A stretch of DNA of 64,000 nt, from assembly GCA_963682175.1 (NCBI GenBank), contig OY821771.1, positions 35,236,201 to 35,300,200 of the forward strand. Direction: 5' to 3'. The position numbers and the translations under genes are program-made. Position 1 is the stretch's first letter, and every line of letters starts with the position of its first letter. This document shows, in pieces, positions 33,709-45,901 of this stretch. The notes beneath the pieces were generated by a model. That model had not been told where the DNA came from. It saw nothing but the letters and a program-made list of their open reading frames with translations, and made no database searches. This stretch comes from Triglochin maritima (Eukaryota > Streptophyta > Magnoliopsida > Alismatales > Juncaginaceae).

Positions 33709-36542
33709 GGACCACCCGATCGCCTCTTTGTTTTCAAAGAGTACTCTTTTGAGGGCAACCTCTTGATCTTTTCAAGATCAGAAGCAATAATGAGTGGCAA
33801 GGTCTCATTATCCCCTAAAAAGATGTACTTTAGGTTATCGGGGAGCGGTTTAAGCTCGACCAGAGGTGGGTCCTTGTCGGATTCAGAGTTAATTTCAAGT
33901 GGCTCAAGGGCCACGGGGTAAGAGGAGCAAGCACCCAAATGTGCCTCCTCATCCAGAGATATGCTGGCAGATTCCTCAAGATCCTCTTCACTCGCAACCT
34001 GATCATTAGGCACCTCAATAATATGTCGATGTGAGTCGAACATGCCTAATGAGTCAGGCTCATCCGTGTCCTGGATGAAATTGGCTCCGACAGTGTCGTC
34101 GAAGAGCCCAGGTTGCTTACCAAGAGTGAAGATGTTGAAATCCGCCGTGAGGTTTCCAAAAGACAACCTCATCAAGCCATTGCGACAATTGATCAAAGCA
34201 TTAGATGTCGCAAGAAATGGCCTCCCAAGGATTACAGGAATTTGTCCTTGTGGGTTGGACACGGGTTCGGTATCCAAGATGATGAAATCAACTGGAAATA
34301 CGAACTCACCCACTTTGATAAGGACATCCTCCACACTCCCTCGTGGGATTTTGACGGATCTATCAGCCAACTGGAGGGTTGTCCTCGTTGGTTTAAGATC
34401 GCCTATCCTAAGGTTGACATAGACTGAGTAAGGCAGGAGATTCACAGATGCCCCCAAATCCAATAGAGCTTGAGAGATGGTCACATTCCCAATCATGCAA
34501 GAGACAGTTGGACAACCAGGGTCCTTGTACTTGACATTCATGGGTTGTGTCAATATGGAGCTCACATTGGCGGCCAAGAAGGCCTTCTTGGGCACATTTG
34601 TTTTTCTCTTGGTGGTGCAAAGGTCTTTGAGGAACTTGGCATACGGTGGCATTTGTTGAACAACGTCCAACAACGGGATGTTCACCTTTACTTGCCTAAG
34701 TACCTCAACGATCTTATCCCAATGCTCATCACGTTTTTTAGTCAACCGATGAGGGAATGGTGCCTTGGGGACATAGGAATCACGAGGAGGAGTCTCAGAA
34801 TTAGGTTCCTTGACAGGCTCAAGACTCTCCTCGGAAGACTCGCCAACAGGGTTGGCTTCTGGCATGTTCACATTGTTGTCAACGACCCTTCCCGATCTCA
34901 AGGTATGAATAACATTAGCATGTTGGGAAGGGTCACTTTCAACATTGTGTACATTTTGCCTGGTATTAGCAGGCTGACCCCTGGGATTTACCACAGGTTG
35001 ACTCGGGAACTGACCCTTCTCGCGTTCATGGAATTGATGAGCCAATTGGCTAACTTGCATTTCCAAAGCCTTGACTGTACTTTGCATGCTCTGCATGAAT
35101 GCTTGAAAGGTCGGATCACTAGAAGGGTCCTTGGGGTCAACCCGCTGAGGTGGTGGAGTCTGGTTGGAATAACCTGACGATGAGGCATGAGCAGGTTGGT
35201 AATTTTGGTGTTGAGACCTTTGATGTGGGGGTTGGTAGGTCGCCGATGGGCGTGGAGGTTGATAGGGTGGAGGTTGAGGTTGAGCGTGCGAGCTCTGACC
35301 GTGACCCCCACTAGGCCCCCAAGAGAAGTTAGGATGGTTACGCCATCCCGGGTTGTAGGAATGACTGTACGGGTCGTTTCGGGGCCTTTGTTGATACATC
35401 GCATTTGCATGCTCAGTATCCCTTGGAGCGTAAGCGCACTCCAAGTCATCATGTCCCGACAGTCCACACCTAGTACACCCGGGAGTAGCGACCTGAGCTA
35501 CAGGAGCTCGGTCCATCTCCAAACTCTCTATCCTACGCATGAGAGCAGCCATTTTCGCCTCAGACGCGATAGTCGACTCAACATGATATGATCCAGCTCG
35601 ACCAGAAGACCTGGCGGCTGGTGGCTCTCTCATGGTGTCCCACTCGAAGGTGCGCTCAGCCATGGACTCAAAAGTGTCCCATGCCTCCTCGATGGGTTTC
35701 ATTTGGAAGTCACCCTGACACATCGAATCCAACAATGTGCGGGTGTTGTAGTTGATGCCCTCATAAACAATCTGGCACATCTGCCATAGCTCAAGTCCAT
35801 GATGAGGGCATTGCTGGAGAAGGTCCTTGAACCTCTCAAAGAAACCATGAAAAGATTCAGCCTCGGTCTGATACATTTGATGTATCTGGTGCCGTATCTG
35901 TTGAGTTTTCCTTTGAGGGAAAAATCTCTTCAGAAAGACGGTCACAAAGTCATCCCAAGACCGAATCGAGCTCGCCGGGAGGCTATACATCCATTTCTTC
36001 GCATTATCCTTCAATGCGAACGAAATCATCCTCAACCGGACAGAATCCTCGTCAAGCTGTTGAAGCTTGAACATGGAGCATACTTCCTCGAATTCGCGTA
36101 TAAAAATATACAGATCCTCCTTATTGGCAGTAAAGGTTGGAAGCATGCTCACATACTGAGGTTTCAGCTCATAGTTGTTCCCGCGAGCAGGGGGAACAAC
36201 TATGCAAGAAGGTTGCGCGGCCCGAACAGGATGGGTCCGCTCCCACAACGTCATCGGCCTATCCTGTCGAGCTAAAGGTGGTGGTGCACCTAGAACTCGA
36301 TCCTGACCGAATCTCCCTTCCTCTCGAGTCAGAGGAGGAGGAGAAGGAGGTCTACGTGGTGGTGGGAATGGACCGAGGTAGTCCATGTATGGAACCCGGT
36401 CTCCCTCGCCACCACGAGACGACTCGCCTTCTTGCTCCAAAGGAGCACGAGGCGGAGATGGTCGATCACCAAGATCTTCCATCTCAGAAATAAGCACTCT
36501 CTCGAGTCGAGCGCTCTCACCAGAACGAGCCCAACCTCGCAT
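33705..36542 (-). CDS. Element B gag-protease
   Basis: From ATG at 36,542 the frame encodes gag core, Pro/Gln-rich linker, CCHC knuckle [14 protein letters not shown] (about residue 355) and aspartic protease [12 protein letters not shown] (about 690) followed by [11 protein letters not shown]. It ends in TGA at 33,707-33,705. In the last 20 codons the pol-type text ([18 protein letters not shown]) is in the other frame, with the switch at a run of four A residues on the minus strand (33,772-33,769). Athila elements usually have gag and pol in one frame, so a one-base loss is the likely cause. Programmed frameshifting is the alternative. Confidence 0.88.
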   Translation of the reverse strand: MRGWARSGESARLERVLISEMEDLGDRPSPPRAPLEQEGESSRGGEGDRVPYMDYLGPFPPPRRPPSPPPLTREEGRFGQDRVLGAPPPLARQDRPMTLWERTHPVRAAQPSCIVVPPARGNNYELKPQYVSMLPTFTANKEDLYIFIREFEEVCSMFKLQQLDEDSVRLRMISFALKDNAKKWMYSLPASSIRSWDDFVTVFLKRFFPQRKTQQIRHQIHQMYQTEAESFHGFFERFKDLLQQCPHHGLELWQMCQIVYEGINYNTRTLLDSMCQGDFQMKPIEEAWDTFESMAERTFEWDTMREPPAARSSGRAGSYHVESTIASEAKMAALMRRIESLEMDRAPVAQVATPGCTRCGLSGHDDLECAYAPRDTEHANAMYQQRPRNDPYSHSYNPGWRNHPNFSWGPSGGHGQSSHAQPQPPPYQPPRPSATYQPPHQRSQHQNYQPAHASSSGYSNQTPPPQRVDPKDPSSDPTFQAFMQSMQSTVKALEMQVSQLAHQFHEREKGQFPSQPVVNPRGQPANTRQNVHNVESDPSQHANVIHTLRSGRVVDNNVNMPEANPVGESSEESLEPVKEPNSETPPRDSYVPKAPFPHRLTKKRDEHWDKIVEVLRQVKVNIPLLDVVQQMPPYAKFLKDLCTTKRKTNVPKKAFLAANVSSILTQPMNVKYKDPGCPTVSCMIGNVTISQALLDLGASVNLLPYSVYVNLRIGDLKPTRTTLQLADRSVKIPRGSVEDVLIKVGEFVFPVDFIILDTEPVSNPQGQIPVILGRPFLATSNALINCRNGLMRLSFGNLTADFNIFTLGKQPGLFDDTVGANFIQDTDEPDSLGMFDSHRHIIEVPNDQVASEEDLEESASISLDEEAHLGACSSYPVALEPLEINSESDKDPPLVELKPLPDNLKYIFLGDNETLPLIIASDLEKIKRLPSKEYSLKTKRRSGGP

Positions 36543-37620
36543 AAAAATGCTCGACTCGACTCTAACAAACACACAACAGAAGGTGTACTAGAGGAGGAGA
36601 CTAAACGTAGAGAATAGATGAGGAGAGGACTCAGGTGAGGAGGGAAGAATCCCTAGAGCTAGCGTGGGTAGTGGGATCAGGAAGAAGCCTAACTAGCAAG
36701 CACGGCTCAAACAATGTAAGGCAATGGGTCCTTAAGCTAGACGACGCCTAACTTCGAGGTCACTAGCCTCGACACGCCTCACCTCCCTACAAAGAGGACC
36801 ACAATGCCCAGCAAGTGATACCAGATCCGGAGATCCAGTACCTCCTACTATCGACAAGGTAGGCAACGCCGATCAGGTCATGACGGTCTCGACTAGATTA
36901 CTCTCATAGTGCGTCCGAATTCCTTAGGGCCAATGTCTACTTGCTTTTAGTTAAGGCTTTATTAAGAGTGGTTTTTGGGGCCAAGGAAAGGGTGATGAAA
37001 TCCCCCACCTTATCTTTTATGGGACAGCCCCTCCTTAGTAGCGATTTGATCCTAGATCTAGCAATCAATCGCTCCAATCAAACGCTCTCTCACTCTTGTC
37101 CCGATGCACCTTACTAACTAATGCATAAAATAAACATGCATGAATGAGGGATGTGGGTGCACGTACCTCACGCCAGCAATCAACGACAAAATGTAAAACA
37201 AAGAAAAGACAAATGCATTCAAGGTCTACCAATGGTGCATGACCTAGATGGCAAGAAGTCTAATCTTTTGCTTTGAGTTTTATGGTCCAAGTTGATTAAT
37301 GGGGGAGTGATTAATGATTTGGGAGCAAACCAGAGGTCAAAGCATGCAAAATTGGGCTCCCAGATAACACAAATTTCAAGACTAACTACCAACAAAAATT
37401 TCAAGGGAATCAACGCTCACCAGGCCGCCAATTGGCGGTCTTCCACCGCTGATTGGCGGTCTGTTTAGGTCGTCGCTTCCTCAAACTTCTCCAGTAGCCT
37501 CCCCTTGACCTTGTGGTTCCCTGAAACTAAGAAAAACTAAAAACAAAAAATTAAAAACCCCTCGAATCGTCCAAACCAACGTCTGGACAGAGCACCTCCC
37601 CGGTAACGGCGCCAAAAACT
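36543..37620 (-). other. 5' leader and primer-binding site of element B
   Basis: Untranslated leader. The primer site at 37,614-37,598 reads TGGCGCCGTTACCGGGG on the minus strand, complementary to tRNA-Asp with one mismatch. Palindrome copies occur at about 37,423-37,460. The leader matches that of A closely, with small indels. Confidence 0.85.
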
Positions 37621-39217
37621 TGATTGATCGTTTTATATTTCTACCGCAAGTGCACGGCCGCGTTGAAGCGGTGGCAAATACGGGTCGTCCACTGGGAGGT
37701 GTGTCGACACTTGGTTCGTGCGAAGGCAAGGGGTACAGAAAGGAGAAAAGGATTGGTTACACTAAACTACACTACAATGCTAAACGAGAATGCAAAAGGA
37801 AATGAAGATAAGCAATAAAACTAAACCCCAAAGGGGGTAGAGAACTGATGTGAACATAAAGATGTGTGTGTGTGTGTGTTCAATTAAGCTCCTCACAACA
37901 TGTAGTGCATGAAATCATAAAACTACATCCAATCTTGCCTCTACATGAATTAAGATAAGACTACATCATTAAAACATACAAGACAATGATTGGAATGAAG
38001 CTACATGAACTCAAGTATAAAGACTAGACCCTACTATGCCTCCACATGAATTAAGATGACTACATCATTAAAACATACAAAACATTAGCTAAGGAAAAGG
38101 CAACAAGAGTACATACACTACAAATTGTGTTTCCAACATTAACTTCATCCATATCCTAACCTTATCATTCCCCATAAAATAGGTCCACTAATCAAAGCAT
38201 AAGCTAAGCTTCATTCAAGAGCATTAGCATATCAAAGATAAGAGTGGAGACCCATTAGATGGTTATGGAAATCATATAAAGCTCAAGGGATAAAAATAAC
38301 ACACACTTAATACACTACATGATTATATCACATATTTCTCCACCCCCCAAATGGGGATGGAACTACTCACTACTCATTACACTAACTAAATTAGCAAAGG
38401 AAAGCATAATACTGAAATGAAATTTATACTACTCAAGCAAGAAACATTAAAGAAGCATAAAACTAAACAAACAAACAAGCATGCATATGAAAGGAAATTA
38501 AACTAAGAGAGAAACAACATCATTAAAAGAAAACTTCTATTATTAACTCACTCAATTACAAGTAGCTCTTCCTCCACTAGAGTTTTGTTTCAAGGCTTCA
38601 CTCTTTGTAGGGAAGATGGCCACCAAGAGAGAGATGCATACAATGGGAGGTGAAGAGTTCTATTTATAAGCATGGAAAAAGCTAATCAGGGACAATCCCC
38701 CGATGTGGGACTAAACCAATACCAAAAATAGCCTAAACGAACACTAATACAAGTCCAGGAGAAGTTGGGGCGGATCTTGCATGATCCAGACCGCCAATTG
38801 GCTGTTCCAGACCACCAATTGGCGGTTCCAGACCACCAATTGGCGGCCTATAAAGCCCAGATCCGTCTGGGTCTTCTGGTGGGCTTGCCTTGGTGTGTTT
38901 CTTGGTCTTGGATGCATCTAACTTGTTTAGTGGAGCTCCGACCCGAATCGAATTGACAAAATACTCCTCATGATGGTGTGGAGTTTCCTGTTTTGCTCTT
39001 AGGTCCTTCTGTCTTACGATCAGGTCCTTCTCCCTTGCATCTTGGTCCCCAGGTCTCACAATTAGGTCCTTTTTTCCTGCTTTTGGGTCCTTTCATGGCT
39101 CTTCTCTTCAAACCTCTTTATTTCTGAAAACTAAACATAAAACTCGTCACGTAGCATTGCTTAGGTGTAAGATAATGGATATAAGGTACAAATCTAAGCA
39201 TGAAATGATGTCAATTA
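37621..39217 (-). repeat. Element B 5' LTR
   Basis: 1,597 bp. Compared with B's other LTR it has one extra repeat of the 'gaccaccaattggcggttcca' block (38,790-38,850), so it carries three palindrome-like sites, two of them mutated. Its outer end is TCAATTA, followed by TSD GCAAC. Confidence 0.92.
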
Positions 39218-39222
39218 GCAAC

Positions 39223-42200
39223 CTACTCACCGAAAAGCTCTGGGTACTGCCTTCTGACATCCTCCTCGATCTCCCAAGTGGCCTCGCGCTCGCTGTGATG
39301 CTGCCACCTGACCTTCACCATCGGAATGGTCCTCCTCCTGAGCTGATGATCCATGCGATCAACAATCTCGACTGGCCTCTCCTCGAGCGACAAGTCCTGC
39401 TGAATCTCTGGCACTACTATCTCAATAACGTGCGACGGATCTGCCACGTACTTCCTCAACATCGACACATGGAAGACATTATGCAGACCCGAAAACTGCG
39501 GTGGCAATGCAATCCGGTAGGCAACCTCTCCAACTCGGTCGAGGATCTCAAACGGTCCAACATATCTCGGACTGAGCTTCCCCTTCTTCCCAAACCTCAT
39601 CACCCCTCTGGCTGGGGAAATCTTCAGAAACACGTGATCGCCCACCTCGAAACTCAACACCTGTCTGCGTCGATCAGCATAACTCTTCTGCCTGCTCTGT
39701 GTTGTGGCCAGTCTCCTCCTGATCACATCAACCTTCTCTGAGTACATCTGCACAATCTCTGGCCTCACTAACTGCCTCTCGCCCACATCACTCCATCATA
39801 CCGGAGATCTGCAAGGCCTCCCGTACAACGCCTCGTACGGTGTCATTCCAATACTCGAGTGGTAGCTGTTGTTGTAGGCGAACTCTATCAGTGGCAGGTG
39901 CTCATCCCAGTGCCTTGCCCAATCTAGTGTGCAAGCCCTCAGCATATCCTCCAAGGTCTGAATCGTCCTCTCTGACTGACCGTCGGTCTGCGGATGAAAC
40001 GCTGTACTGAACCTCAGACGCGTCCCCAACGCCTGCTGCAGACTCCCCCAAAATCTGGAAGTGAAACGAGGATCTCGATCTGAGATGATGCTCACTGGCA
40101 CTCCATGCAACCTGACTATCTCCTCCACGTACAACTTAGCTAGACCCTCCAAAGGCAACGTGATCCTGATCGCTAAGAAATGCGCCGACTTGGTCAGTCG
40201 ATCGACTATCACCCAAATCGCGTCGTGGAATTTCCTTGTCTTCGGCAATCCCGTGACAAAATCCATCGTCACGTGCTCCCACTTCCACTCTGGAAGCTCA
40301 ATACATTGCATCGGTCCTGCTGGCCTCTGATGCTCGATCTTCACCTGCTGGCAGACCAAGCATCGTTCCACAAACTCTGCAATGTCCCTCTTCATGCCCT
40401 TCCACCAGAAGTTCCGCTGCAGGTCCTTATACATCTTCGTGCTCCCCGGATGAATGGTGTATCTAGTTCTGTGTGCCTCCTCCATGATGTCATCTCTCAA
40501 TCCAACGAACTTCAGCACCCAGATCCGACTCCTGAACCTCAGACCACCATCAACCCCCACACTGAAATCTGATCCATCTCTGGAAGCCAACTGTAGCAGA
40601 CTAGCTAACTCATCATCCCCCTGCTGAGCCTGAACCAACCGTGAGACAGTCTGCGGCTCCACCCGAAGCCCAGCAATCACTGCTCCCTCTGAACCCTCGG
40701 TGAATGGACTCCACTCTGTCAAAGCCTCGAGCAGCCTCCACTCCTGGATGCACAGACTCGCAACTGAAACCTCCACCTTCCTGCTCAGCGCATCTGCAAC
40801 CGAATTCGCCTTCCCCGGATGATAGGAAATGGTGAAGTCGTAGTCCTTAATGAACTCAAGCCATCTGCGCTGCCTCATATTCAGCTCCTTCTGCGAGAAC
40901 AAATACTTCAGACTCTGATGATCGGTGAAGACCTCGAACTGCTCGCCATACAGATAGTGCCGCCAGGTCTTCAACGCGTGAACTACTGCTGCTAACTCCA
41001 GATCGTGAGTCGGGTAGTTCTTCTCGTGCACCTTCAGCTGCCTCGAAGCGTACGCGACCACCTTCCCATGCTGCATCAGAACACAACCCAAGCCTATCCC
41101 TGATGCATCGCTGTAAATCACGTAGCCTCCACTGCCACTCGGTAGCGTCAGAATAGGTGATGTCGTCAATCGCCTCTTCAGCTCCTGAAAGCTGTCCTCG
41201 CACTTCTGGGACCAAACGAACTTGACGCCTTTCTGCGTCAATGCTGTCAGCGGCGATGCAAGTCTGGAGAAATCCTGGATAAACCTCCTGTAATACCCTG
41301 CCAGACCTATGAAACTCCTGATCTCCGTCACGCTCGTCGGGGCTCTCCACAGAGTCACTGCCTCGACCTTCGCCGGATCTACTGAAATCTCATCTGCTGA
41401 CACAATATGCCCCAGAAAAGCCACCTGATCCAACCAAAACTCACACTTCGTGTACTTGGCATAAAGCTGTTGATCCCTCAAGATGCCAAGCACAATCCTC
41501 AGGTGCTCTCGATGCTGCTCCCTGTCAGGCGAGTATACCAAGATGTCGTCTACGAATACAACGACAAATCTGTCGAGGTACGGCTGGAAGGTCCTATTCA
41601 TCAGATCCATGAATGCTGCAGGTGCATTCGTCAGTCCAAAAGGCATCACCAAGAACTCGTAGTGGTCGTACCGCGTCCTGAAGGCTGTCTTCTGAACATC
41701 TGCCTCCCGGATCCGCAACTGGTGATAACCCGAACGCAGATCGATCTTCGAGAACACTCTCGCCGTCTGCAACTGATCGAACAAATCATCAATCCTGGGT
41801 AAAGGGTACCGATTCCGAACGGTAACCTTATTCAGCATCCTGTAGTCGATGCACATCCGCAACGATCCATCCTTCTTCTTCACGAAGAGCACAGGCGCTC
41901 CCCATGGAGAAACACTCGGTCGAATGAACCCGGACTCCATCAACTCCTGCAACTGCTTCTTCAGCTCTGTCAACTCAGCAGGTGCCATCCGATAAGGTGC
42001 CTTCGACTAAGGTGTCGTACCCGTAACCAACTCGATGCTGAACTCAATCTCTCGGTGCGGCGGTAATGCTGGAATCTCCGCTGGAAACACATCCGGGAAA
42101 TCCTGCACTATCTCTATGTCCTCCAGCCTCCTCGTCTCAGGATCAGGAACTACCAGCGTGGCCACAAACGCTCTGCATCCCTGCTGTATCAGTCTCTGTG

Positions 42201-42741
42201 CCTTAACCGCAGACACAATCAGACGACCCCCTCTGCTCCTCGCACCTCTGATCAGAACATCTGGCATGCCCTCCATCGGAATCAGGATCTTCTTCTCACG
42301 GCAAAAGAGCCGCACGTCGTACTGTGACAGCCAGTCCATCCCCAGTATGACGTCGAAGTCCTCCATCGGTAACAAGACCAGATCTGCAGGAAAATCATGG
42401 TCTCCCGAAGCAACTGTGGTGCCGGGGAAAAAGCTCCCCACAGTGCCCACCTCACCCATGGGCGTGCTGACCTCCAAAACATCAGTCAGCAGCACAGGGG
42501 TCCGACCCAACTCGCCAGCAAACTTCTCCGAAATGAAGGAGTGAGTGGCGCCGCAATCAAACAACACACGCGCTACTGAACCAAAAACTGAAAGCGTACC
42601 TTCCACGACGGTGTTGGAGTCCCTCGCCTCCTCAGCCTGGATAGTGAAGACTCGCCCGGTCCTCCTGCTCTGGCCCGGTGGAACAACTGACCGGATGCCT
42701 CTGCCTACTGCTGGTGGTCCTGGCCTCCTGCTCGGCTCTCC
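39223..42741 (-). pseudogene. Element C pol: protease, RT, RNase H, integrase, chromodomain, with nonsense codons
   Basis: One reading frame, in phase with gag, carries protease (VLFDCGATHSFIS near 42,555; DVILGMDWL), reverse transcriptase ([31 protein letters not shown] site as [11 protein letters not shown] near 41,550), RNase H ([29 protein letters not shown]), integrase zinc finger and core ([44 protein letters not shown]) and a C-terminal chromodomain ending REATWEIEEDVRRQYPELF (39,226-39,300), which in chromoviruses targets integration to heterochromatin. In-frame stops interrupt it at 42,009-42,007 (TAG) and 39,798-39,796 (TGA); the natural stop is TAG 39,225-39,223. No frameshift is seen over the whole length. 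Confidence 0.9.
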
Positions 42742-43626
42742 CTACCTCTGAGGACAATCACGGACAAAATGTCCCATCTGACCGCAACCCATACACGCTC
42801 CAGTCCGACGGGGACACTCCTGTCCTGGATGGAACCTCCCGCAGTAAGTGCACGCTCCAGACTGACGTTCTCCCCCTCCATCAAACCTGGGCCTCTTGCT
42901 CGGGTTTCCTGCCCCACGACCAGCTACTCAGCTGCTGGTGCTCACTGGTGCCTTCCGCGCCTCCTGAATACACTCCCTCTGGTCCTGCTCGATGATCGTA
43001 GCATGCTTCACCGCATCTGCAAGGGTCCGCGGCATGCTGTTGATCACCCGAGAACGAAGCGGCTGCCTCAGTCCCTTCACGAACTTCCTCGCCCGCTGCT
43101 CTGGGGTCACGCAGATCTCTGGGTAGTAACGCTCCAAGGCGTTGAACCTGCTGATGTAGCTCGCCAGAGTCATCTCCTTCTGCTCGAGCGACATGAACTC
43201 CTCCCTCTTCTGATCCCTGACATGCTGGGGAGAGTACTGCTCATGAAACACCTCTAAGAACTCCTCCCAGCTGACATCCACACGGTCATCAAACAGAACT
43301 GTGGACGTGGACCTCCACCAGTTGGCGGCCTCGCCATCGAACACATAGGTGGCCAGCTCCACCATCCTCTCGGGTGCTACTCCAATAGCGCGGAAGATCT
43401 TCTCCATCCGGAAGATCCAGTCCTCCGCAACCTCCGGGGCCCTCCTGCCGTCAAAAGTCGGCGGGTGCTGACGCATGAACCGATCGTACTCAGCTCCCAC
43501 TCCGCCCTGGGCGCTCTGAGCTGCCTGACGCTCCAGAAACTCGCCCAACCTGTCCCAGTTGGCGCCTCATGTGTCGCCACTAGAATCGCGATTACGCAGG
43601 GAATTCCGCACACGTCTAGGAGCCAT
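42742..43626 (-). pseudogene. Element C gag with zinc knuckles, nonsense codons
   Basis: ATG at 43,626 (MAPRRVRNSLRNRDSSG), gag core (FRAIGVAPERMVELATYVFD; EFLEVFHEQYSPQHVRDQKR) and CCHC-type knuckles (CTYCGRFHPGQEC and CMGCGQMGHFVRDC). In-frame stops: TGA 43,569-43,567, TGA 42,930-42,928 and TAG 42,744-42,742. The frame continues into the protease without a shift, so gag-pol was one polyprotein in the parent. Confidence 0.88.
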
Positions 43627-43737
43627 CTGACAGAAGAAACAATCACAAACTTCAGCCATGTATGCATGCGAAAAGATAAAATGCATGAGTCCTATTACTA
43701 CAAGGGTGATTTCATTGGGAACCGCATAGGAATCGAC

Positions 43738-43750
43738 CGCTCTGATACCA
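43738..43750 (-). promoter_or_regulatory. Primer-binding site of C (tRNA-Met)
   Basis: TGGTATCAGAGCG on the minus strand, three bases inside the LTR end, complementary to initiator tRNA-Met as in most plant chromoviruses. Confidence 0.88.
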
Positions 43751-43753
43751 AAT

Positions 43754-45901
43754 TGTAACATCCCGAAACAGCGGAAAATTTAAAAATTCATAATCAAGAC
43801 AAAGAGCACAATAATCAAGGCGGGACTGTTACTTCTCATAAACAATAAAGCGGTGCACCATAATACATCAGAGTTTGCCAAAATGAATACATGATTACAA
43901 CAAAACGACAAGGGAAGATAAACGTAATCATGTGGACCTCAGTGGTCTGACTAGAGGATCCGACTCCAAACACGCGCGCCCGCCGATCACCACCCCACTG
44001 GACCTACTGCGGTCCTGAAATATATAACAACAATGCCTGAGTTTCCAGAAGGAAACCCCGTATGCCAACTCACCTATATATGCATGCATTACACAATGAA
44101 CCTATGATACTAGTAGCATGTCATGGCATCGACAAAAATGGAAAACAGTTCCCCCGAAGGGTAAAACAGGACATCAGTCCGACAATTAACAACGAGTCTC
44201 CCGAGGAGACCTACTGCAGGCACATGCAGTCTTACAGCACGCGACATCGCACCCCCCACACGCAGCTACACTACTCAAGGGTTCGGCAGGGAGCCTCTGT
44301 CACGCCTGCGGGCCGATAGAATACAGATCTGCAAATCTCAGTGGTCGGAGCCACAGGGACCGACGGGGCCGACGCCCGGAAGGTATAACAACAGCATCTC
44401 GGTAGGTGCCCAGCCGAGGAAAACAACATAGCCAGAACAGCCTCGGCTCAACAATCACCATCGCCGGCACAACCTCGGCGGCATCACCGGCACAGCATCG
44501 GTGGTCCATCACAACAGTCCGGCACAGCATCAGACAAATCCAGACTGAAGTTTGCCAGGTCATCGGGCTCCTCGAGCCGCAAACACCAACCGCGCCGCTA
44601 TAAAAGCAGGGCAGCGACCTCCGTAGCCCGTGCGCCGGTAGTCACCTCACCCAACGCCAGTTGCGTGCCCGCACAACATCAACACTGGGATCCGCGATCC
44701 CTCAGGCCTGCTATACTACAATAAGTCCAATCAATCCATCACATTTGTCACGCTCCATACCTGGAACTGACGCGTCCCGAACACCCACACTCTTCCCAAC
44801 GGCGGTCCCTGGGCAGGCACGCATCACGCGCCCACCGTCACCTCCTGGCTCACGCACAAGGCGAGGACACGGGTTTCCGTGGACAAAGTTGGCATTCAAA
44901 AAGGGATCCAGGAATTCTGTTCTGGGCCCAAACGGTCGACCGTAAGAGGTGATTCGGTCGACCGTTTCCAGAAAGGAATCGGTCGACCGTCCCTAACACG
45001 GTCTACCGCTGCGCACAGAACACAATCCCCCCAACGGTCTACCAAAGGTCTAAAACTGGTCGACCGAACGAGGTCAAAATCCGGAGTTTGGTCAACATTC
45101 AATTCATCCTATCGGTCGACCGACTCAGGGGTCCCGGTCGACCGAAAACTAACAGTACATCATTTTCAATCTTTTAATCCATCGGTCGACCGACTCAGGG
45201 GTCTCGGTCGACCGATAACAGTTAGGGTCAACCTACATTTCTACGTCATATAACCGTCGACCGAACATATACCACGGTCGAACCACATGCATATAAAATC
45301 CAATATATTTAAGTTCCGGTCGACCGACCACAAGGCCTCGGTCGACCGAAACGCAACAAGCAGTAAATATACACATGCATTTGGTCGACCGCCCAAGGGT
45401 CGGTCGACCGTCTGGTCGTCTTCAACCTCGCGCCAGCCGAGGTTTCTTCGCCCAAACGCGACGTCGGAGAGGCCTCCGACCTCCTCCGACCGACCAACAC
45501 GACCCTCTCATGAGTGTCAACAACAAAACCACACTAGAGAGCGACATACCTCAACCACGACGACGAAACGCCAGAGCTCCGCTCACACACGTCGCCTCCT
45601 CCGGTCTCCTCGCGCTAAGCCTCCGCACGAATGTCTTCCTCGTCTGCCCCCTCCGCGACAGCTGCTCCCACCGCGCGCACCAGCAAGGAAGGAAGAAGAA
45701 ATGAGGAAGGAGAAGAAAGAATAAGAAGAAAGAAGAGCCTTATTTAAAAACTCGGATGCTACAGTACAACCCATCTCTCTCTCCCCTCATCTACAGTGCT
45801 CGCCCCTTCACCTTCCCATGCAACTCCTGCACATTCACCTTCCCCATGCAAACCACACTTTAAACCCGGATTAACCCTAAACCCGGGTTAAGGTTCTAAC
45901 A
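43754..45901 (-). repeat. Element C 5' LTR, full length
   Basis: 2,148 bp; plus-strand ends TGTAACATCCCG and TTCTAACA (TGT...ACA). Its first 1,338 bp have no counterpart in the left LTR. The target duplicate CTTCT follows at 45,902. Confidence 0.9.
44933..45412. repeat. Array of about 16 CGGTCGACCG palindromes in C's LTR
   Basis: Sites often come in pairs about 20 bp apart separated by GC-rich spacers such as actcaggggtc. The same array arrangement is found in the solo LTR at 9,370-10,012 and partly in the truncated LTR at 17,972-18,290. Confidence 0.85.

Larger units (their letters stand above)
18802..39217 (-). mobile_element. Element B: Athila Ty3/gypsy retrotransposon inserted in C, itself split by A
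   Basis: Minus-strand element with LTR terminal heptamers TGATTGA/TCAATCA and a perfect 5-bp TSD GCAAC (18,797-18,801; 39,218-39,222). Without A it is about 11.4 kb. The order on the minus strand is: 5' LTR (37,621-39,217), tRNA-Asp primer site, about 1 kb leader, gag-protease, pol, 1.6 kb 3' non-coding, polypurine tract, and 3' LTR (29,354-28,984 plus 20,013-18,802). RT and integrase place it in the Athila lineage. The outer LTR end at 39,211-39,217 reads TCAATTA, one transition from the family terminus. The two LTRs differ at only about 8-9 positions by eye (about 0.5%). Confidence 0.93.
17952..45901 (-). mobile_element. Element C: Ty3/gypsy chromovirus (Tekay/Del-like), interrupted by B and A
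   Basis: Minus-strand element whose own sequence is 17,952-18,801 plus 39,223-45,901; the rest is element B with A. It has a full 5' LTR (43,754-45,901), a tRNA-Met primer site, a single gag-pol frame ending in a chromodomain, a purine tract (18,759-18,777) and a 3' LTR truncated to 807 bp. The right target duplicate is CTTCT (45,902-45,906). The left LTR terminus and its TSD are missing because the LTR is fused to the duplicated flank. The shared parts of the two LTRs differ at about 12 of 807 positions by eye (about 1.5%). Confidence 0.9.

Noticed and set aside
34470..35591. Long plus-strand frames antisense to B gag
   Set aside because: Shadows of the real minus-strand gag-protease frame.
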